Positions 8,595 through 16,671 of a stretch of DNA of 64,000 nucleotides are shown here, one piece after another. Location: contig JACPFU010000012.1 of NCBI GenBank assembly GCA_016182785.1, forward strand, positions 1 to 64,000, given 5' to 3'. The notes beneath the pieces are model-generated. The model saw only the letters and a program-made list of their open reading frames with translations. It was not told the DNA's origin and did no database searches. The stretch is from Lysobacterales bacterium. GTDB taxonomy: Bacteria; Pseudomonadota; Gammaproteobacteria; Xanthomonadales; Ahniellaceae. Numbering within the stretch: position 1 is the first letter of the stretch; each line of letters starts with the position of its first letter. Position numbers and translations under genes: made by a program.

Positions 8595-10265
8595 TCACAG
8601 CATCGGCAACTTCAGGCCCTGCTCTTTCGCACACGTCTGCGCGATTTCGTAGCCGGCATCCGCATGACGCATGACGCCGGTGCCGGGGTCGTTCCAGAGG
8701 ACGCGGGCGAGGCGCTTTGCGGCGGCTTCGGAGCCGTCGGCGACGATGACGACCCCGGAGTGTTGCGAATAGCCCATGCCGACACCGCCGCCGTGGTGCA
8801 GCGACACCCAGGTGGCGCCGCCGGCGACGTTGAGCATCGCATTCAGCAGCGGCCAGTCGGACACCGCATCCGAGCCATCTCGCATCGCTTCGGTTTCGCG
8901 GTTCGGCGACGACACCGAGCCCGAGTCGAGATGGTCGCGGCCGATCACGATCGGCGCCTTCACCTCGCCCTTGCGCACCATCTCGTTGAAGGCGAGCCCG
9001 AGCTTGTGGCGAAGCCCGAGCCCGACCCAGCAGATGCGCGCCGGCAGGCCCTGGAAACTGATGCGCTCGCGGGCCATGTCGAGCCAGCGGTGCAGGTGCG
9101 GATCGTTCGGGATCAGTTCCTTCACCTTGGCGTCGGTCTTGTAGATGTCCTCGGGATCACCCGAGAGCGCGACCCAGCGGAACGGACCGACGCCGCGGCA
9201 GAACAGCGGGCGCACATAGGCCGGCACGAAGCCCGGGAAGTCGAAGGCGTTCGCGCAGCCCTCGTCCTTCGCCATCTGGCGGATGTTGTTGCCGTAGTCG
9301 AAGGTCGGCACGCCCATCTTCTGGAACGCCAGCATCGCCTCGACATGTACGCGCATCGAACGCTTCGCCGCGTCGCGGGTGCCGTTCGGATCGGCGACGC
9401 GCTGTTCGAACCAGCGCTCGCAGCTCCAGCCGATCGGCAGGTAGCCGTTGACCGGATCATGCGCGCTGGTCTGGTCGGTCACGGCGTCCGGGCGCACGCC
9501 ACGGCGCACCATCTCCGGCAGCACTTCGGCGGCATTGCCGAGCAGCGCGATCGACTTCGCCTCGCCCGCCGCCGTGTATTTCGCGATGCGCGCGAGCGCG
9601 TCGTCGAGGTCACGCGCCTGCTCGTCGACGTAGCGCGTCTTCAGACGGAAATCGATGCGGCTCTGTTGGCATTCGATGTTCAGCGAACAGGCGCCCGCGA
9701 GCGACGCCGCCAGCGGTTGCGCACCGCCCATGCCGCCGAGACCGGCAGTCAGGATCCAGCGCCCCTTCAGATTGCCGCCGTAGTGCTGGCGACCCATCTC
9801 GACGAAGGTTTCGTAGGTGCCCTGCACGATGCCCTGCGAGCCGATGTAGATCCACGAGCCGGCCGTCATCTGGCCGTACATCATCAGGCCCTTGCGATCG
9901 AGTTCGTGGAAGTGTTCCCAGGTCGACCATGCCGGCACCAGGTTCGAGTTCGCGAGCAGCACCCGCGGCGCATCGGCATGGCTCGGGAACACGCCGACCG
10001 GCTTGCCGCTCTGGATCAACAGGGTTTCGTCGTCGTTGAGTTCGCGCAAGGTCTTCAGGATCGCGTCGTAACTCTCCCAGTTGCGCGCGGCCCGCCCGAT
10101 GCCGCCGTAGACGACGAGCTCGGCGGGATTCTCGGCAACCTCGGGGTCGAGGTTGTTCTGCAGCATGCGATAGGCGGCTTCGGTCAGCCAGCTCTTGCAG
10201 CTGAGCGTGTTGCCGCGCGGCGCGCGGATCACGCGCGAATCGTCGCGGCGGGTGAAGGTGGTCAT
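8595..10265 (-). CDS. hutU: Urocanate hydratase
   Basis: 556 aa, the normal length. It converts urocanate to imidazolonepropionate, the second step of histidine degradation, using tightly bound NAD+ as electrophile. Visible signatures: the NAD-site stretch [10 protein letters not shown], the ARICWVGLG segment with C412 matching the known active-site Cys410 region, and [15 protein letters not shown] near the end. Start ATG 10265 follows an AAGGA site; the much longer open frame toward 10706 runs antisense through a transporter gene and is not coding. hutI and hutF lie 3-6 kb away; hutH and a final deformylase are not in the window. Confidence 0.97.
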   Translation of the reverse strand: MTTFTRRDDSRVIRAPRGNTLSCKSWLTEAAYRMLQNNLDPEVAENPAELVVYGGIGRAARNWESYDAILKTLRELNDDETLLIQSGKPVGVFPSHADAPRVLLANSNLVPAWSTWEHFHELDRKGLMMYGQMTAGSWIYIGSQGIVQGTYETFVEMGRQHYGGNLKGRWILTAGLGGMGGAQPLAASLAGACSLNIECQQSRIDFRLKTRYVDEQARDLDDALARIAKYTAAGEAKSIALLGNAAEVLPEMVRRGVRPDAVTDQTSAHDPVNGYLPIGWSCERWFEQRVADPNGTRDAAKRSMRVHVEAMLAFQKMGVPTFDYGNNIRQMAKDEGCANAFDFPGFVPAYVRPLFCRGVGPFRWVALSGDPEDIYKTDAKVKELIPNDPHLHRWLDMARERISFQGLPARICWVGLGLRHKLGLAFNEMVRKGEVKAPIVIGRDHLDSGSVSSPNRETEAMRDGSDAVSDWPLLNAMLNVAGGATWVSLHHGGGVGMGYSQHSGVVIVADGSEAAAKRLARVLWNDPGTGVMRHADAGYEIAQTCAKEQGLKLPML

Positions 10266-10352
10266 GGGCGGTCCTTGAAGGGCGTCGCCCATTATCGCAT
10301 CGCCCCCTGCGATCGCGCCCCCTACAATCGCGCCCCCTGCCAGGAGCCGAAC

Positions 10353-10625
10353 TTGAGTCCCGAATCGATCGGCTTCATCGCCGCCCTGCTCACCACCGGC
10401 GCCTTCGTGCCGCAAGCCTGGATGACGGTGCGCACCCGCGACACCCGCAGCATCTCGCTGGCGATGTATGTCGTGTTCAATATCGGCATCGCGCTGTGGC
10501 TCGCCTATGGCGTGTTGATCGACTCGCGGCCGATGATCTGGGCGAACGTGATCACCCTCGCCTTGGCCATGACCATCCTCACGGTGAAGTGGCAGAACCG
10601 GCACCGCGACCGCGTCGGTTCCTGA
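10353..10625 (+). CDS. SemiSWEET-type sugar transporter (PQ-loop, three TM)
   Basis: 90 aa. The reading frame has no ATG; the TTG at 10353 is chosen because AGGAG lies 6 bases upstream and the length then matches bacterial SemiSWEETs. Three hydrophobic segments are visible (about 6-24, 36-56, 63-82) with the diagnostic PQ motif ([20 protein letters not shown]). Such proteins dimerise to form a small sugar facilitator. A TACAAT -10-like box is at 10323-10328. Upstream, three imperfect 12-15-bp tandem copies of an ATCGCGCCCCCT unit occupy about 10298-10341. It is divergent from hutU. Confidence 0.85.
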   Translation: MSPESIGFIAALLTTGAFVPQAWMTVRTRDTRSISLAMYVVFNIGIALWLAYGVLIDSRPMIWANVITLALAMTILTVKWQNRHRDRVGS

Positions 10626-10648
10626 CCCGAGCGGTCCTGGCGTTGGAC

Positions 10649-10666
10649 CCGGCGCGTCAGCGCCGG
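10649..10666 (+). terminator. Hairpin after the SemiSWEET gene
   Basis: CCGGCGC-GTCA-GCGCCGG forms a perfect 7-bp stem 24 bases after the stop. No T-run follows, so termination is likely but not certain. It separates the transporter from the sigma-54 promoter downstream. Confidence 0.4.
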
Positions 10667-10700
10667 ACCCGGAAGCGAGCGCTCGTCTTGAGTCACCGTC

Positions 10701-10716
10701 TGGCACGGTGTTTGCA
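10701..10716 (+). promoter_or_regulatory. Sigma-54 (-24/-12) promoter
   Basis: TGGCACGGTGTTTGCA matches the RpoN consensus TGGCACG-N4-TTGCA exactly, with GG (10702-10703) and GC (10714-10715) separated by the obligatory 10 bp. The predicted start near 10727 gives a 20-base leader carrying a strong AGGAGG site at 10735-10740 for the small ORF at 10747. No enhancer-binding site could be assigned. Confidence 0.8.
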
Positions 10717-10746
10717 GATCGTTACCGGTGTCACAGGAGGTGCACG

Positions 10747-10908
10747 ATGAAGTTCCGCTACTCGACGCGATTGCAGGCGCAACGCCTGTTGTTCCTGTTC
10801 GGATACCTGATCGCAGCCTCCGTGCTCGCCTGGGCCGCGCCTGCTGCTTCCGGCGGCATGAGATCGGCGCTGGACCATCCCGTTGGCGCGGTGCGCGCCG
10901 CACGCTGA
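10747..10908 (+). CDS. Small single-pass membrane protein, 53 aa, sigma-54 controlled
   Basis: 53 aa. ATG 10747 lies 6 bases after a perfect AGGAGG. The sequence has a basic amphipathic start (MKFRYSTRLQAQRLL), one hydrophobic segment (FLFGYLIAASVLAWAAPAA) and a short polar C-terminus. It could be a membrane peptide or a secretion-signal-only product. Two facts argue that it is real: ideal translation signals and an ideal RpoN promoter 30 bases upstream. No family recognised. RpoN control with a bacterial enhancer-binding activator suggests a stress, nitrogen or surface-related regulon, but the activator is not in the window. It lies 65 bp before ada, which may be read from the same transcript. 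Confidence 0.6.
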   Translation: MKFRYSTRLQAQRLLFLFGYLIAASVLAWAAPAASGGMRSALDHPVGAVRAAR

Positions 10909-10973
10909 TCGCGTCGCAACAACGCTGTCCAAATCCTGCTGATCACTGCGGGCCGCGCTGCTACGTTGGCGCC

Positions 10974-12392
10974 ATGCCGACCGCTGCCGAACCCGCATCG
11001 ACCCGTTTTGAACGCGCCCGCCTCGCCCGCGATGCGCGTTTCGACGGCCTGTTCTACACCGCCGTGAAAACCACCGGGATCTACTGCCGCCCGGTGTGTC
11101 CGGCTCCGGCACCGAAGCCCGGCAACGTCGTGTATTTCGAGACTGCCGGCGCCGCCGCTGCCGCCGGCTTTCGACCCTGCCTGCGCTGTCGTCCGGAACT
11201 ATCCCCGGACGACCGCAGCGGCCGCGCAGAGGACCAACTGCCGGACCGCGTGCTCGCCCGCATCCACGAAGGCGCGCTCGACGGGCAATCGGCAACCGCC
11301 CTGGCCGCGGAGTTCGACACCGGCGAGCGCCAGCTGCGCCGCAGCTTCCTCACGCGCTACGGCATCACCCCGCAGGCCGCGGCCGCAACCCACCGCATCC
11401 ACGTCGCCAAGCAGTTGTTGACCGAGACGCGCATGGCCGTCACCGACGTCGCGTACGCTGCCGGATTCGCGAGCCTGCGCCGCTTCCACCAGGCATTCGC
11501 GGCCGCGACCGGAATGAACCCGACCCAGCTGCGACGCAACGATGCAGCGACGGCGCGGCCAACCGACGTGCATCGATTGCGCCTGGCCTATCGACCCCCG
11601 TATGACTGGCCGCGCGCACTCGCGTTCCTGCGCCAGCGCGCGCTGCCGGGCATCGAGCATGTGGGCGAGCACGACTACCGGCGCGAATTACCCGAACTCG
11701 CCGATGGCGCGCGACTGCGCGTCACCCACGATCCCGCGCACCACGCGCTGGTGCTCGAACTGTTCGCACTGCCGACGCAGTCGATCCCGAAGGTCGCGCA
11801 GCGGGTGCGGCGCATGTTCGACCTCGACGCCGACCCGCAGGCCGTCGCCGCCACGCTGTCTTGCGATTCGCTGCTCGCTCCGCTGCTGCGCGCGCGTCCC
11901 GGCCTGCGCGTGCCGACCGCATTCGATCCATGGGAAACCGCGGTGCGCGCCGTGGTCGGACAACGCATCAGCGTCGCGGCCACGCGCACGCTGCTGACGC
12001 GGATGATCGCGAGCGACGGTCGCTTCCCTGCGCCTGCGGCGATCGGCCAGCATGACCTGGCGGGGATCGGCCTGACGCGCTCGCGCGCGGCGACGATCCA
12101 GGCACTGGCGCGCGCAGTGCTTTCCGGGCGCGTGCATTTCCGCGCCGGGCAGTCGCTCGATGCCTTCGTCGAAGGACTGGTGCAGATCCCCGGCATCGGG
12201 CCATGGACCGCGCACTACATCGCGATGCGCGCACTCGGCCACCCGGATGCGTACCCGCTCGGCGACCTGATCGTGAAACGCGCACTCGGCAATCCCACGC
12301 CGAGTCAGGAACGCGCGCGCGCCGAAGCCTGGCGACCCTGGCGCAGTTACGTCGTCCTCCACCTCTGGACCGCAGCGAGCGAATCCGCATGA
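10974..12392 (+). CDS. Ada-AlkA fusion: methylphosphotriester-sensing regulator plus 3-methyladenine DNA glycosylase II
   Basis: 472 aa. Domain order: Ada zinc-binding domain (about 10-85) with the four Cys C38, C42, C69, C72, where the first accepts methyl from DNA phosphotriesters; AraC-type helix-turn-helix (about 90-185, VTDVAYAAGFASLRRFHQAF); AlkA N-terminal domain (about 195-285); HhH-GPD glycosylase domain (about 300-450) with GIGPWTAHYIAMRALG and catalytic D431 in YPLGDLIVK. It thus senses alkylation, activates transcription and excises alkylated bases. This fusion architecture is known in several bacteria. ATG 10974 sits 7 bases after a TACGTT -10-like box, implying a near-leaderless transcript. 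The stop overlaps the ogt start (ATGA), forming a repair operon. Confidence 0.93.
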   Translation: MPTAAEPASTRFERARLARDARFDGLFYTAVKTTGIYCRPVCPAPAPKPGNVVYFETAGAAAAAGFRPCLRCRPELSPDDRSGRAEDQLPDRVLARIHEGALDGQSATALAAEFDTGERQLRRSFLTRYGITPQAAAATHRIHVAKQLLTETRMAVTDVAYAAGFASLRRFHQAFAAATGMNPTQLRRNDAATARPTDVHRLRLAYRPPYDWPRALAFLRQRALPGIEHVGEHDYRRELPELADGARLRVTHDPAHHALVLELFALPTQSIPKVAQRVRRMFDLDADPQAVAATLSCDSLLAPLLRARPGLRVPTAFDPWETAVRAVVGQRISVAATRTLLTRMIASDGRFPAPAAIGQHDLAGIGLTRSRAATIQALARAVLSGRVHFRAGQSLDAFVEGLVQIPGIGPWTAHYIAMRALGHPDAYPLGDLIVKRALGNPTPSQERARAEAWRPWRSYVVLHLWTAASESA

Positions 12393-12907
12393 ACACCACC
12401 TGGTACGACACCTTCGAGAGTCCGATCGGCGCGCTCACCGCCGCCGCCGATGGCAACGGCCTGCGCTGGCTGCTGTTCGCGCACAACCGCTACGAACCCG
12501 AGCGCAGCGGCTGGCAGCGCGACGCCACACCCTTCGCCGAGTTGCGCCGGCAACTTGGCGCCTACTTCGCCGGGCAACTGCACGACTTCGACCTGCCGCT
12601 CGCGCCGCAGGGCAGCGCGTTCCAGCACGCCGTGTGGAGCGCGCTGCGCGCGATCCCCTACGGCGAGACCCGCAGCTACCGCGACATCGCCTGCGCCATC
12701 GACAACCGCAACGCGGTGCGCGCGGTCGGGCTCGCCAACGGCCGCAATCCGCTGCCGATCCTGGTGCCTTGCCACCGCGTCATCGGCGCCGACGGATCAA
12801 TGACCGGCTTCGGCGGCGGCATCCCGATCAAGCGCTTCCTGCTGGATCTGGAAGCACGCCAGGGCACCAACCCATTCGCGCTTGCGGCCGGCACATTACC
12901 TCGGTAA
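12389..12907 (+). CDS. ogt: Methylated-DNA--[protein]-cysteine S-methyltransferase
   Basis: 172 aa. A suicide protein that removes O6-methyl from guanine onto its own cysteine. It shows the strict active-site motif PCHRV with C128, preceded by the Arg-finger/helix region (GETRSYRDIACAIDNRNAVRAVGLANGRNPLPILV) and followed by GFGGGIPIKRFLLDLE. Length and order (ribonuclease-like N-domain, then wHTH catalytic domain) are standard for Ogt. It overlaps ada-alkA by 4 bp, so sensing and the two repair chemistries are made together. Its stop codon lies inside the palindrome that probably serves as operator for the next toxin-antitoxin module. Confidence 0.95.
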   Translation: MNTTWYDTFESPIGALTAAADGNGLRWLLFAHNRYEPERSGWQRDATPFAELRRQLGAYFAGQLHDFDLPLAPQGSAFQHAVWSALRAIPYGETRSYRDIACAIDNRNAVRAVGLANGRNPLPILVPCHRVIGADGSMTGFGGGIPIKRFLLDLEARQGTNPFALAAGTLPR

Positions 12908-12910
12908 TGT
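12893..12910. promoter_or_regulatory. Perfect palindrome, probable antitoxin operator
   Basis: ACATTACC-TC-GGTAATGT: 8-bp perfect arms with a 2-base centre, 6 bases before the AbrB-type antitoxin ATG (12917). It overlaps the last codons and stop of ogt. AbrB/VapB antitoxins bind such palindromes to repress their operon. Confidence 0.6.
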
Positions 12911-12916
12911 CCAGGC

Positions 12917-13174
12917 ATGATCACCAGCAAGCTCACCGCCCAGTCACAGATTTCGGTACCTGCCGCGATTCGCCGCAAGCTTGGCGTCGGTCCTGGAGCC
13001 GTACTTGCTTGGGATGCCGATTGCGACCGCGTCAGCGTGCGCCGCGTCGGCAAGTTCAGCTCGAAGGACATCCGCGATGCTCTGTTCGGGGCCAAGCCAG
13101 CGCGCAAATCCAGCCTCGCGGAACTGAAAGCTGCGGTCGGCAAGCACATTCGCCAGAAGCATGCGCGCGATTGA
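12917..13174 (+). CDS. vapB: AbrB/MazE-type antitoxin (VapB)
   Basis: 85 aa. The swapped-hairpin AbrB DNA-binding domain is at the N-terminus: ITSKLTAQSQISVPAAIRRKLGVGPGAVLAW carries the T-x-K/Q-x-Q-I-S/T-V/I-P signature. The C-terminal half (about 50-85, SSLAELKAAVGKHIRQK) is the likely toxin-binding tail. It precedes and overlaps the PIN toxin gene by 14 bp. The upstream palindrome at 12893-12910 fits autoregulation. Confidence 0.9.
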   Translation: MITSKLTAQSQISVPAAIRRKLGVGPGAVLAWDADCDRVSVRRVGKFSSKDIRDALFGAKPARKSSLAELKAAVGKHIRQKHARD

Positions 13175-13556
13175 CACCAACGTCCTGGTGCGACTGCTGA
13201 CCGAGGACGATGCGCGCCAGGCCCGGCAGGCGCACGAATTCACCCGCGGCGGCGCATGGGTGTCGCACCTGGTCCTGGTCGAGACGGTCTGGGTGCTGGA
13301 CTCGCATTTCGACTTGCCACGCGCCAAACAGGCGCTGGCGATCGAGATGCTGTTGCAGCACCACGAACTGGTGGTCGAGCGTCCCGACGTGGTGGCGCTG
13401 GCGCTGGATCACTTCCGGCGCAAACCCACGATCGGTTTCAGCGACTGCCTGATCCTGGAAGTTGCACGCGCCGCGGGACACCTGCCACTCGGCACCTTCG
13501 ACCGCAGCCTGTCGCGGCTCCCCGGGGGCGAGCGCGTCGCTTCGGTTCAGCGCTGA
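13161..13556 (+). CDS. vapC: VapC-type PIN-domain toxin
   Basis: 131 aa. A complete PIN domain with the four acidic metal-binding positions in order: D5 (AIDTNVLVR), E41 (LVETVW), D95 (FSDCL) and D114 (TFDRSL). VapC toxins are Mg2+-dependent RNases, often cutting initiator tRNA or rRNA. It is paired with the AbrB-type antitoxin just upstream. The 3' end overlaps the convergent hutF gene by 10 bp, so the module sits tightly between ogt and hutF. Confidence 0.92.
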   Translation: MRAIDTNVLVRLLTEDDARQARQAHEFTRGGAWVSHLVLVETVWVLDSHFDLPRAKQALAIEMLLQHHELVVERPDVVALALDHFRRKPTIGFSDCLILEVARAAGHLPLGTFDRSLSRLPGGERVASVQR

Positions 13557-14776
13557 TCGAGTCGCGTGACCACATCGATGTAACGCCGCGCGATGCGTTC
13601 CTGGTCGACGTGGCGGCCGTCTTCCACAACGCGACGACCGCGCACCAGCACCTCGCGCACCAGGGGCACGTTGCCGGAGAAGATCCAGCTATCGAGTAGC
13701 TGATCGCCAGTGCGCGCGGCGAGCAGCGGATGGGCGCGGTCCAGCACCAGGCTGGAGCCGCTTGCGGCCAGCTTCGCGCCGACCGAGCGCGTACCGCCCG
13801 CGAGCACCTGCGCGTGCAGGAAGCAGCCCACCGACTTCTGCGTGGCATCGACCGCCACATTGCGGCGGCGCGCGAACAAGCGCTGTCCGTATTCGAGCCA
13901 GCGCAGTTCCTCGACCGGAGACACCGAAATGTGGCTGTCCGAGCCGATGCTGAAGCTGCCCTGCGCTGCGAGGTATTCCGGCAGCGCAAACAGGCCGTCG
14001 CCAAGATTGGCCTCGGTGCTCGGGCACAGACACACGGTTGCCCCGGACTGCGCGATGCGTTCCACCTCGGGTGCGCTCAGGTGGGTCGCATGCACCAGCG
14101 TCCAGCGCGCATCGACGTCGGCGTGGTCATACAGCCACGACACCGGGCGGGTGCCGCGCAGCGCCAGGCATTCCTCGACTTCGGCCAACTGCTCGGCGAT
14201 GTGGATGTGGATCGGTCGCTGCGTTGCGGCCTCCGCCCGCAACACTTCGCGCATCGCGTCGGGCGGCACGGCACGCAGCGAATGCAGCGCGATGCCGACC
14301 TGCAGTGCATCCGACTCCTCGCACCGCAAGTCCGCGACCAGACGCAGGAAGGCATCGACCGAATGTGCGAAGCGCAGTTGCCGCGCACCGAGCGCGCGTC
14401 CATCGAAGCCGCCCTGCTGATACAGCACCGGCAACAGGCACAGGTCGATACCGGTTTCGGCAGCGGCTGCGATCAAGGCGCGCGACATCGCCGCGGCATC
14501 CGCGTAGGGCCGGCCGTCGCGCTGGTGGTGCAGGTAGTGGAACTCGCATACCGCGGTGTAGCCCGACTTCAGCATCTCGACGTAGAGCTGCGCTGCGATC
14601 GCCTGCAGGTCCTCGGGCTCGATCAGACCGGCGTAGCGATACATCTGCTCGCGCCAGGTCCAGAAGCTGTCCGCGGGGTCGCTCTGATGTTCGGCGAGCC
14701 CGGCCATCGCGCGCTGGAACGCATGCGAGTGCGCATTGACGATGCCGGGGATGTGCAGGGAACTCGGTGCGGGCAT
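13547..14776 (-). CDS. hutF: Formimidoylglutamate deiminase, short N-terminus
   Basis: About 409 aa from ATG 14776; a GTG at 14788 would add 4 residues, and neither has a good ribosome site. An amidohydrolase that converts N-formimidoyl-L-glutamate to N-formylglutamate in the five-step histidine route. Zn motif NAHSHAFQRAMAGL, then HIHIAEQ, LVHATHL and GSDSHISVSP. Family members usually have about 40-45 residues of beta-sheet domain ahead of the HxH motif; here only about 15 remain. Any longer reading would run into hutI, which starts 66 bp away in the other direction. The core is otherwise complete. Divergent from hutI. Confidence 0.88.
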   Translation of the reverse strand: MPAPSSLHIPGIVNAHSHAFQRAMAGLAEHQSDPADSFWTWREQMYRYAGLIEPEDLQAIAAQLYVEMLKSGYTAVCEFHYLHHQRDGRPYADAAAMSRALIAAAAETGIDLCLLPVLYQQGGFDGRALGARQLRFAHSVDAFLRLVADLRCEESDALQVGIALHSLRAVPPDAMREVLRAEAATQRPIHIHIAEQLAEVEECLALRGTRPVSWLYDHADVDARWTLVHATHLSAPEVERIAQSGATVCLCPSTEANLGDGLFALPEYLAAQGSFSIGSDSHISVSPVEELRWLEYGQRLFARRRNVAVDATQKSVGCFLHAQVLAGGTRSVGAKLAASGSSLVLDRAHPLLAARTGDQLLDSWIFSGNVPLVREVLVRGRRVVEDGRHVDQERIARRYIDVVTRLDQR

Positions 14777-14842
14777 GGTGACGTTCACGGATCGGATGCG
14801 CCAATGCTAGCGGCTACACTGGCGCTCCGAAGCGAACCTGGG

Positions 14843-16084
14843 ATGCGAATGAAGACTGGCCATCATCGCTGGGACCGACTGCTGCTCGACGCCCGCGTGG
14901 CGACGCTTGCGGGAGAGCGCGGTTACGGCCTGATCGAGGACGCCGCGATCGGCATTGCCGGCCACCAGATCGTCTACGCCGGACGTCGTGCCGACCTGCC
15001 GCTGACGCCGGACATGATGGCCGATCGCGTCGAACTGCTCGGCGGCGCGCTGGTCACGCCAGCGCTGATCGATGCCCATACCCATCTGGTATTCGCCGGC
15101 CATCGCGCGGCGGAGTTCGAGCAACGTCTGCACGGCGCCAGCTATCAGCAGATCGCCGAGGCCGGAGGCGGCATCCTCGGCAGCGTGCGCGCCACCCGCG
15201 CCGCCAGCGAGGACGAACTGTTCGCCGCGTCGCTGCCGCGCGCACGGGCACTGCTGCGCGACGGTGTGGGCACCATCGAGATCAAGTCCGGCTATGGACT
15301 CGATCTCGCCGGCGAGCGCAGTCAGTTGCGCGTCGCGCGGCGCATCGGCGAGGCGCTCGGCATCGACGTGCTCTGCACGTACCTGGCGTTGCACGCGCTG
15401 CCGCCCGAGTTCGCCGATCGGCGCGACGCCTTCGTCGAGACCGTCTGCCGCGAGTGGTTGCCGCAACTGCAGGCGGAGGGATTGGTCGACGCGGTCGATG
15501 CGTTCTGCGAGGGCATTGCGTTTTCACCCGCTGAGATCCGCCGTCTGTTCGCCGCAGCGCGCGCGCTGCAATTGCCGGTCAAGCTGCACGCGGACCAGTT
15601 GAGCGATCTCGACGGCGCCGCGATCGCCGCGGAGTTCGGCGCGCTGTCGGCCGACCACATCGAATACACCAGCGAAGCCGCCGTGGCGCGCATGGCCGCC
15701 GCCGGCACGGTAGCGATGCTGTTGCCTGCCGCGTTCTACTGCCTGCGCGAAACCCGATTGCCGCCGATCGACGCACTGCGCCGGCATGGCGTGGCGATGG
15801 CCGTGGCCACCGACCTGAATCCCGGAACCTCGCCGCTGCAGTCGCTGCGCACCGCGATGAACCTGGCATGCACCCTGTTCCGGCTGACCCCGGAGGAAGC
15901 CCTGCGCGGCACCACCGTGAACGCCGCAAGAGCACTCGGGCTCGATGGGCGCAAGGGCCGGGTGGTCGCCGGACACGACGCCGACCTGGCGGTGTGGGAG
16001 GTCGGCACGCCGGCCGAACTGAGCTACTGGATCGGCGGCAACGGGCCGGTGGCGCTGTTCTGCGGCGGGGAACGCCGCTACTGA
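14843..16084 (+). CDS. hutI: Imidazolonepropionase
   Basis: 413 aa. It hydrolyses imidazolone-5-propionate to N-formimidoyl-glutamate, the step between HutU and HutF. Amidohydrolase signatures: DAHTHLVFAGHRAAEFEQR (Zn HxH and substrate Arg), IEIKSGYGLD, KLHADQLSD, ADHIEYTSE, VATDLNPGTSPLQSL. Full length. ATG 14843 is preferred; a second in-frame ATG follows at 14849. A TACACT -10-like box is at 14815-14820. It is transcribed away from hutF and ends at a terminator shared with the THX gene. Confidence 0.96.
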   Translation: MRMKTGHHRWDRLLLDARVATLAGERGYGLIEDAAIGIAGHQIVYAGRRADLPLTPDMMADRVELLGGALVTPALIDAHTHLVFAGHRAAEFEQRLHGASYQQIAEAGGGILGSVRATRAASEDELFAASLPRARALLRDGVGTIEIKSGYGLDLAGERSQLRVARRIGEALGIDVLCTYLALHALPPEFADRRDAFVETVCREWLPQLQAEGLVDAVDAFCEGIAFSPAEIRRLFAAARALQLPVKLHADQLSDLDGAAIAAEFGALSADHIEYTSEAAVARMAAAGTVAMLLPAAFYCLRETRLPPIDALRRHGVAMAVATDLNPGTSPLQSLRTAMNLACTLFRLTPEEALRGTTVNAARALGLDGRKGRVVAGHDADLAVWEVGTPAELSYWIGGNGPVALFCGGERRY

Positions 16085-16088
16085 TCCC

Positions 16089-16115
16089 AAAAAAAACCCC
16101 CGCGCGGCGGGGGTT
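16089..16115. terminator. Rho-independent terminator between hutI and the THX gene
   Basis: A 9-bp stem AACCCCCGC/GCGGGGGTT (16095-16103 with 16107-16115, loop GCG) is flanked on the left by eight A residues (16089-16096). For minus-strand transcription the A-run becomes a U-tract, so it ends the THX gene best; for hutI the U-tract is short. Confidence 0.85.
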
Positions 16116-16143
16116 CTTGGTGGTCCTGGCAGCTGCTGCGAAC

Positions 16144-16332
16144 TCAGGCCGCGGGCGCTGCCTTCTTGCGGGCCGGGGCCGCCTTCTTCGCTGCGGGCTT
16201 CGCGGCAGGCGTCGCCGCCTTCTTCACGGCCGCGGGTGCCGCGGCCTTGGCGGCTTCCGAATGCGGACGCACGTTGCCGTAGCTCTTCACGAAGATCTTG
16301 CCCTTCTTGGTCTTGCGATCGCCCTTGCCCAT
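16144..16332 (-). CDS. 30S ribosomal protein THX family, with Ala/Lys/Pro-rich tail
   Basis: 62 aa. Residues 1-25 (MGKGDRKTKKGKIFVKSYG) match the THX peptide that fills a cavity at the top of the 30S head in Thermus (about 27 aa). The remaining 37 residues are a basic Ala-Lys-Pro repeat tail resembling histone H1-like tails; extended THX proteins occur in proteobacteria. ATG 16332 has AGGAG 10 bases upstream. A strong terminator lies just after the stop. Confidence 0.85.
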   Translation of the reverse strand: MGKGDRKTKKGKIFVKSYGNVRPHSEAAKAAAPAAVKKAATPAAKPAAKKAAPARKKAAPAA

Positions 16333-16423
16333 CTGGTTCAGCTCCTGATTCGAGTTAGGCCGCGAAGGCTAGCAGCGAATCCGCGACAAATGAACGCCCG
16401 ACGAGGCACGCAAGCCCGCGTGC

Positions 16424-16438
16424 TACATTGTCGTACAA
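16424..16438 (+). promoter_or_regulatory. -10-like box with TTGT/ACAA inverted repeat
   Basis: TACATT (16424-16429, preceded by TGC) overlaps TTGT-CGT-ACAA (16428-16438), 18 bases upstream of the CopG-type antitoxin ATG. It is a plausible promoter/operator for the antitoxin-toxin pair, but the inverted repeat is short. Confidence 0.35.
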
Positions 16439-16455
16439 GCAAGCGCGGAGCGTTC

Positions 16456-16671
16456 ATGTCTACCCTCACCATCCGCCTCGATGATGCGCTCGACGCACAA
16501 CTGGCCGAGTTGGCGCGCGTCACCAGGCGCAGCAAGAGCGATCTGGTGCGTGAGATGCTGCGCCGCCAAACAGCACTGGCCGAGTTGGAACGCGCGCGAA
16601 GCCTGCTGCTGCCGCTGGCGGAAAAAGCTGGCTACCTGAGCGACGAGGACGTCTTTCGGGATTTCTCTTGA
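16456..16671 (+). CDS. CopG/RHH family antitoxin
   Basis: 71 aa. A ribbon-helix-helix domain at the N-terminus: STLTIRLDDALDAQLAELARVTRRSKSDLVREMLRR, with the beta strand TLTIRLDD and helix-turn S-K-S-D. The C-terminal part (about 45-71, LLLPLAEKAGYLSDEDVFRDFS) should bind the toxin. Its stop codon overlaps the toxin's TTG start. ATG 16456 gives a standard length. Confidence 0.88.
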   Translation: MSTLTIRLDDALDAQLAELARVTRRSKSDLVREMLRRQTALAELERARSLLLPLAEKAGYLSDEDVFRDFS

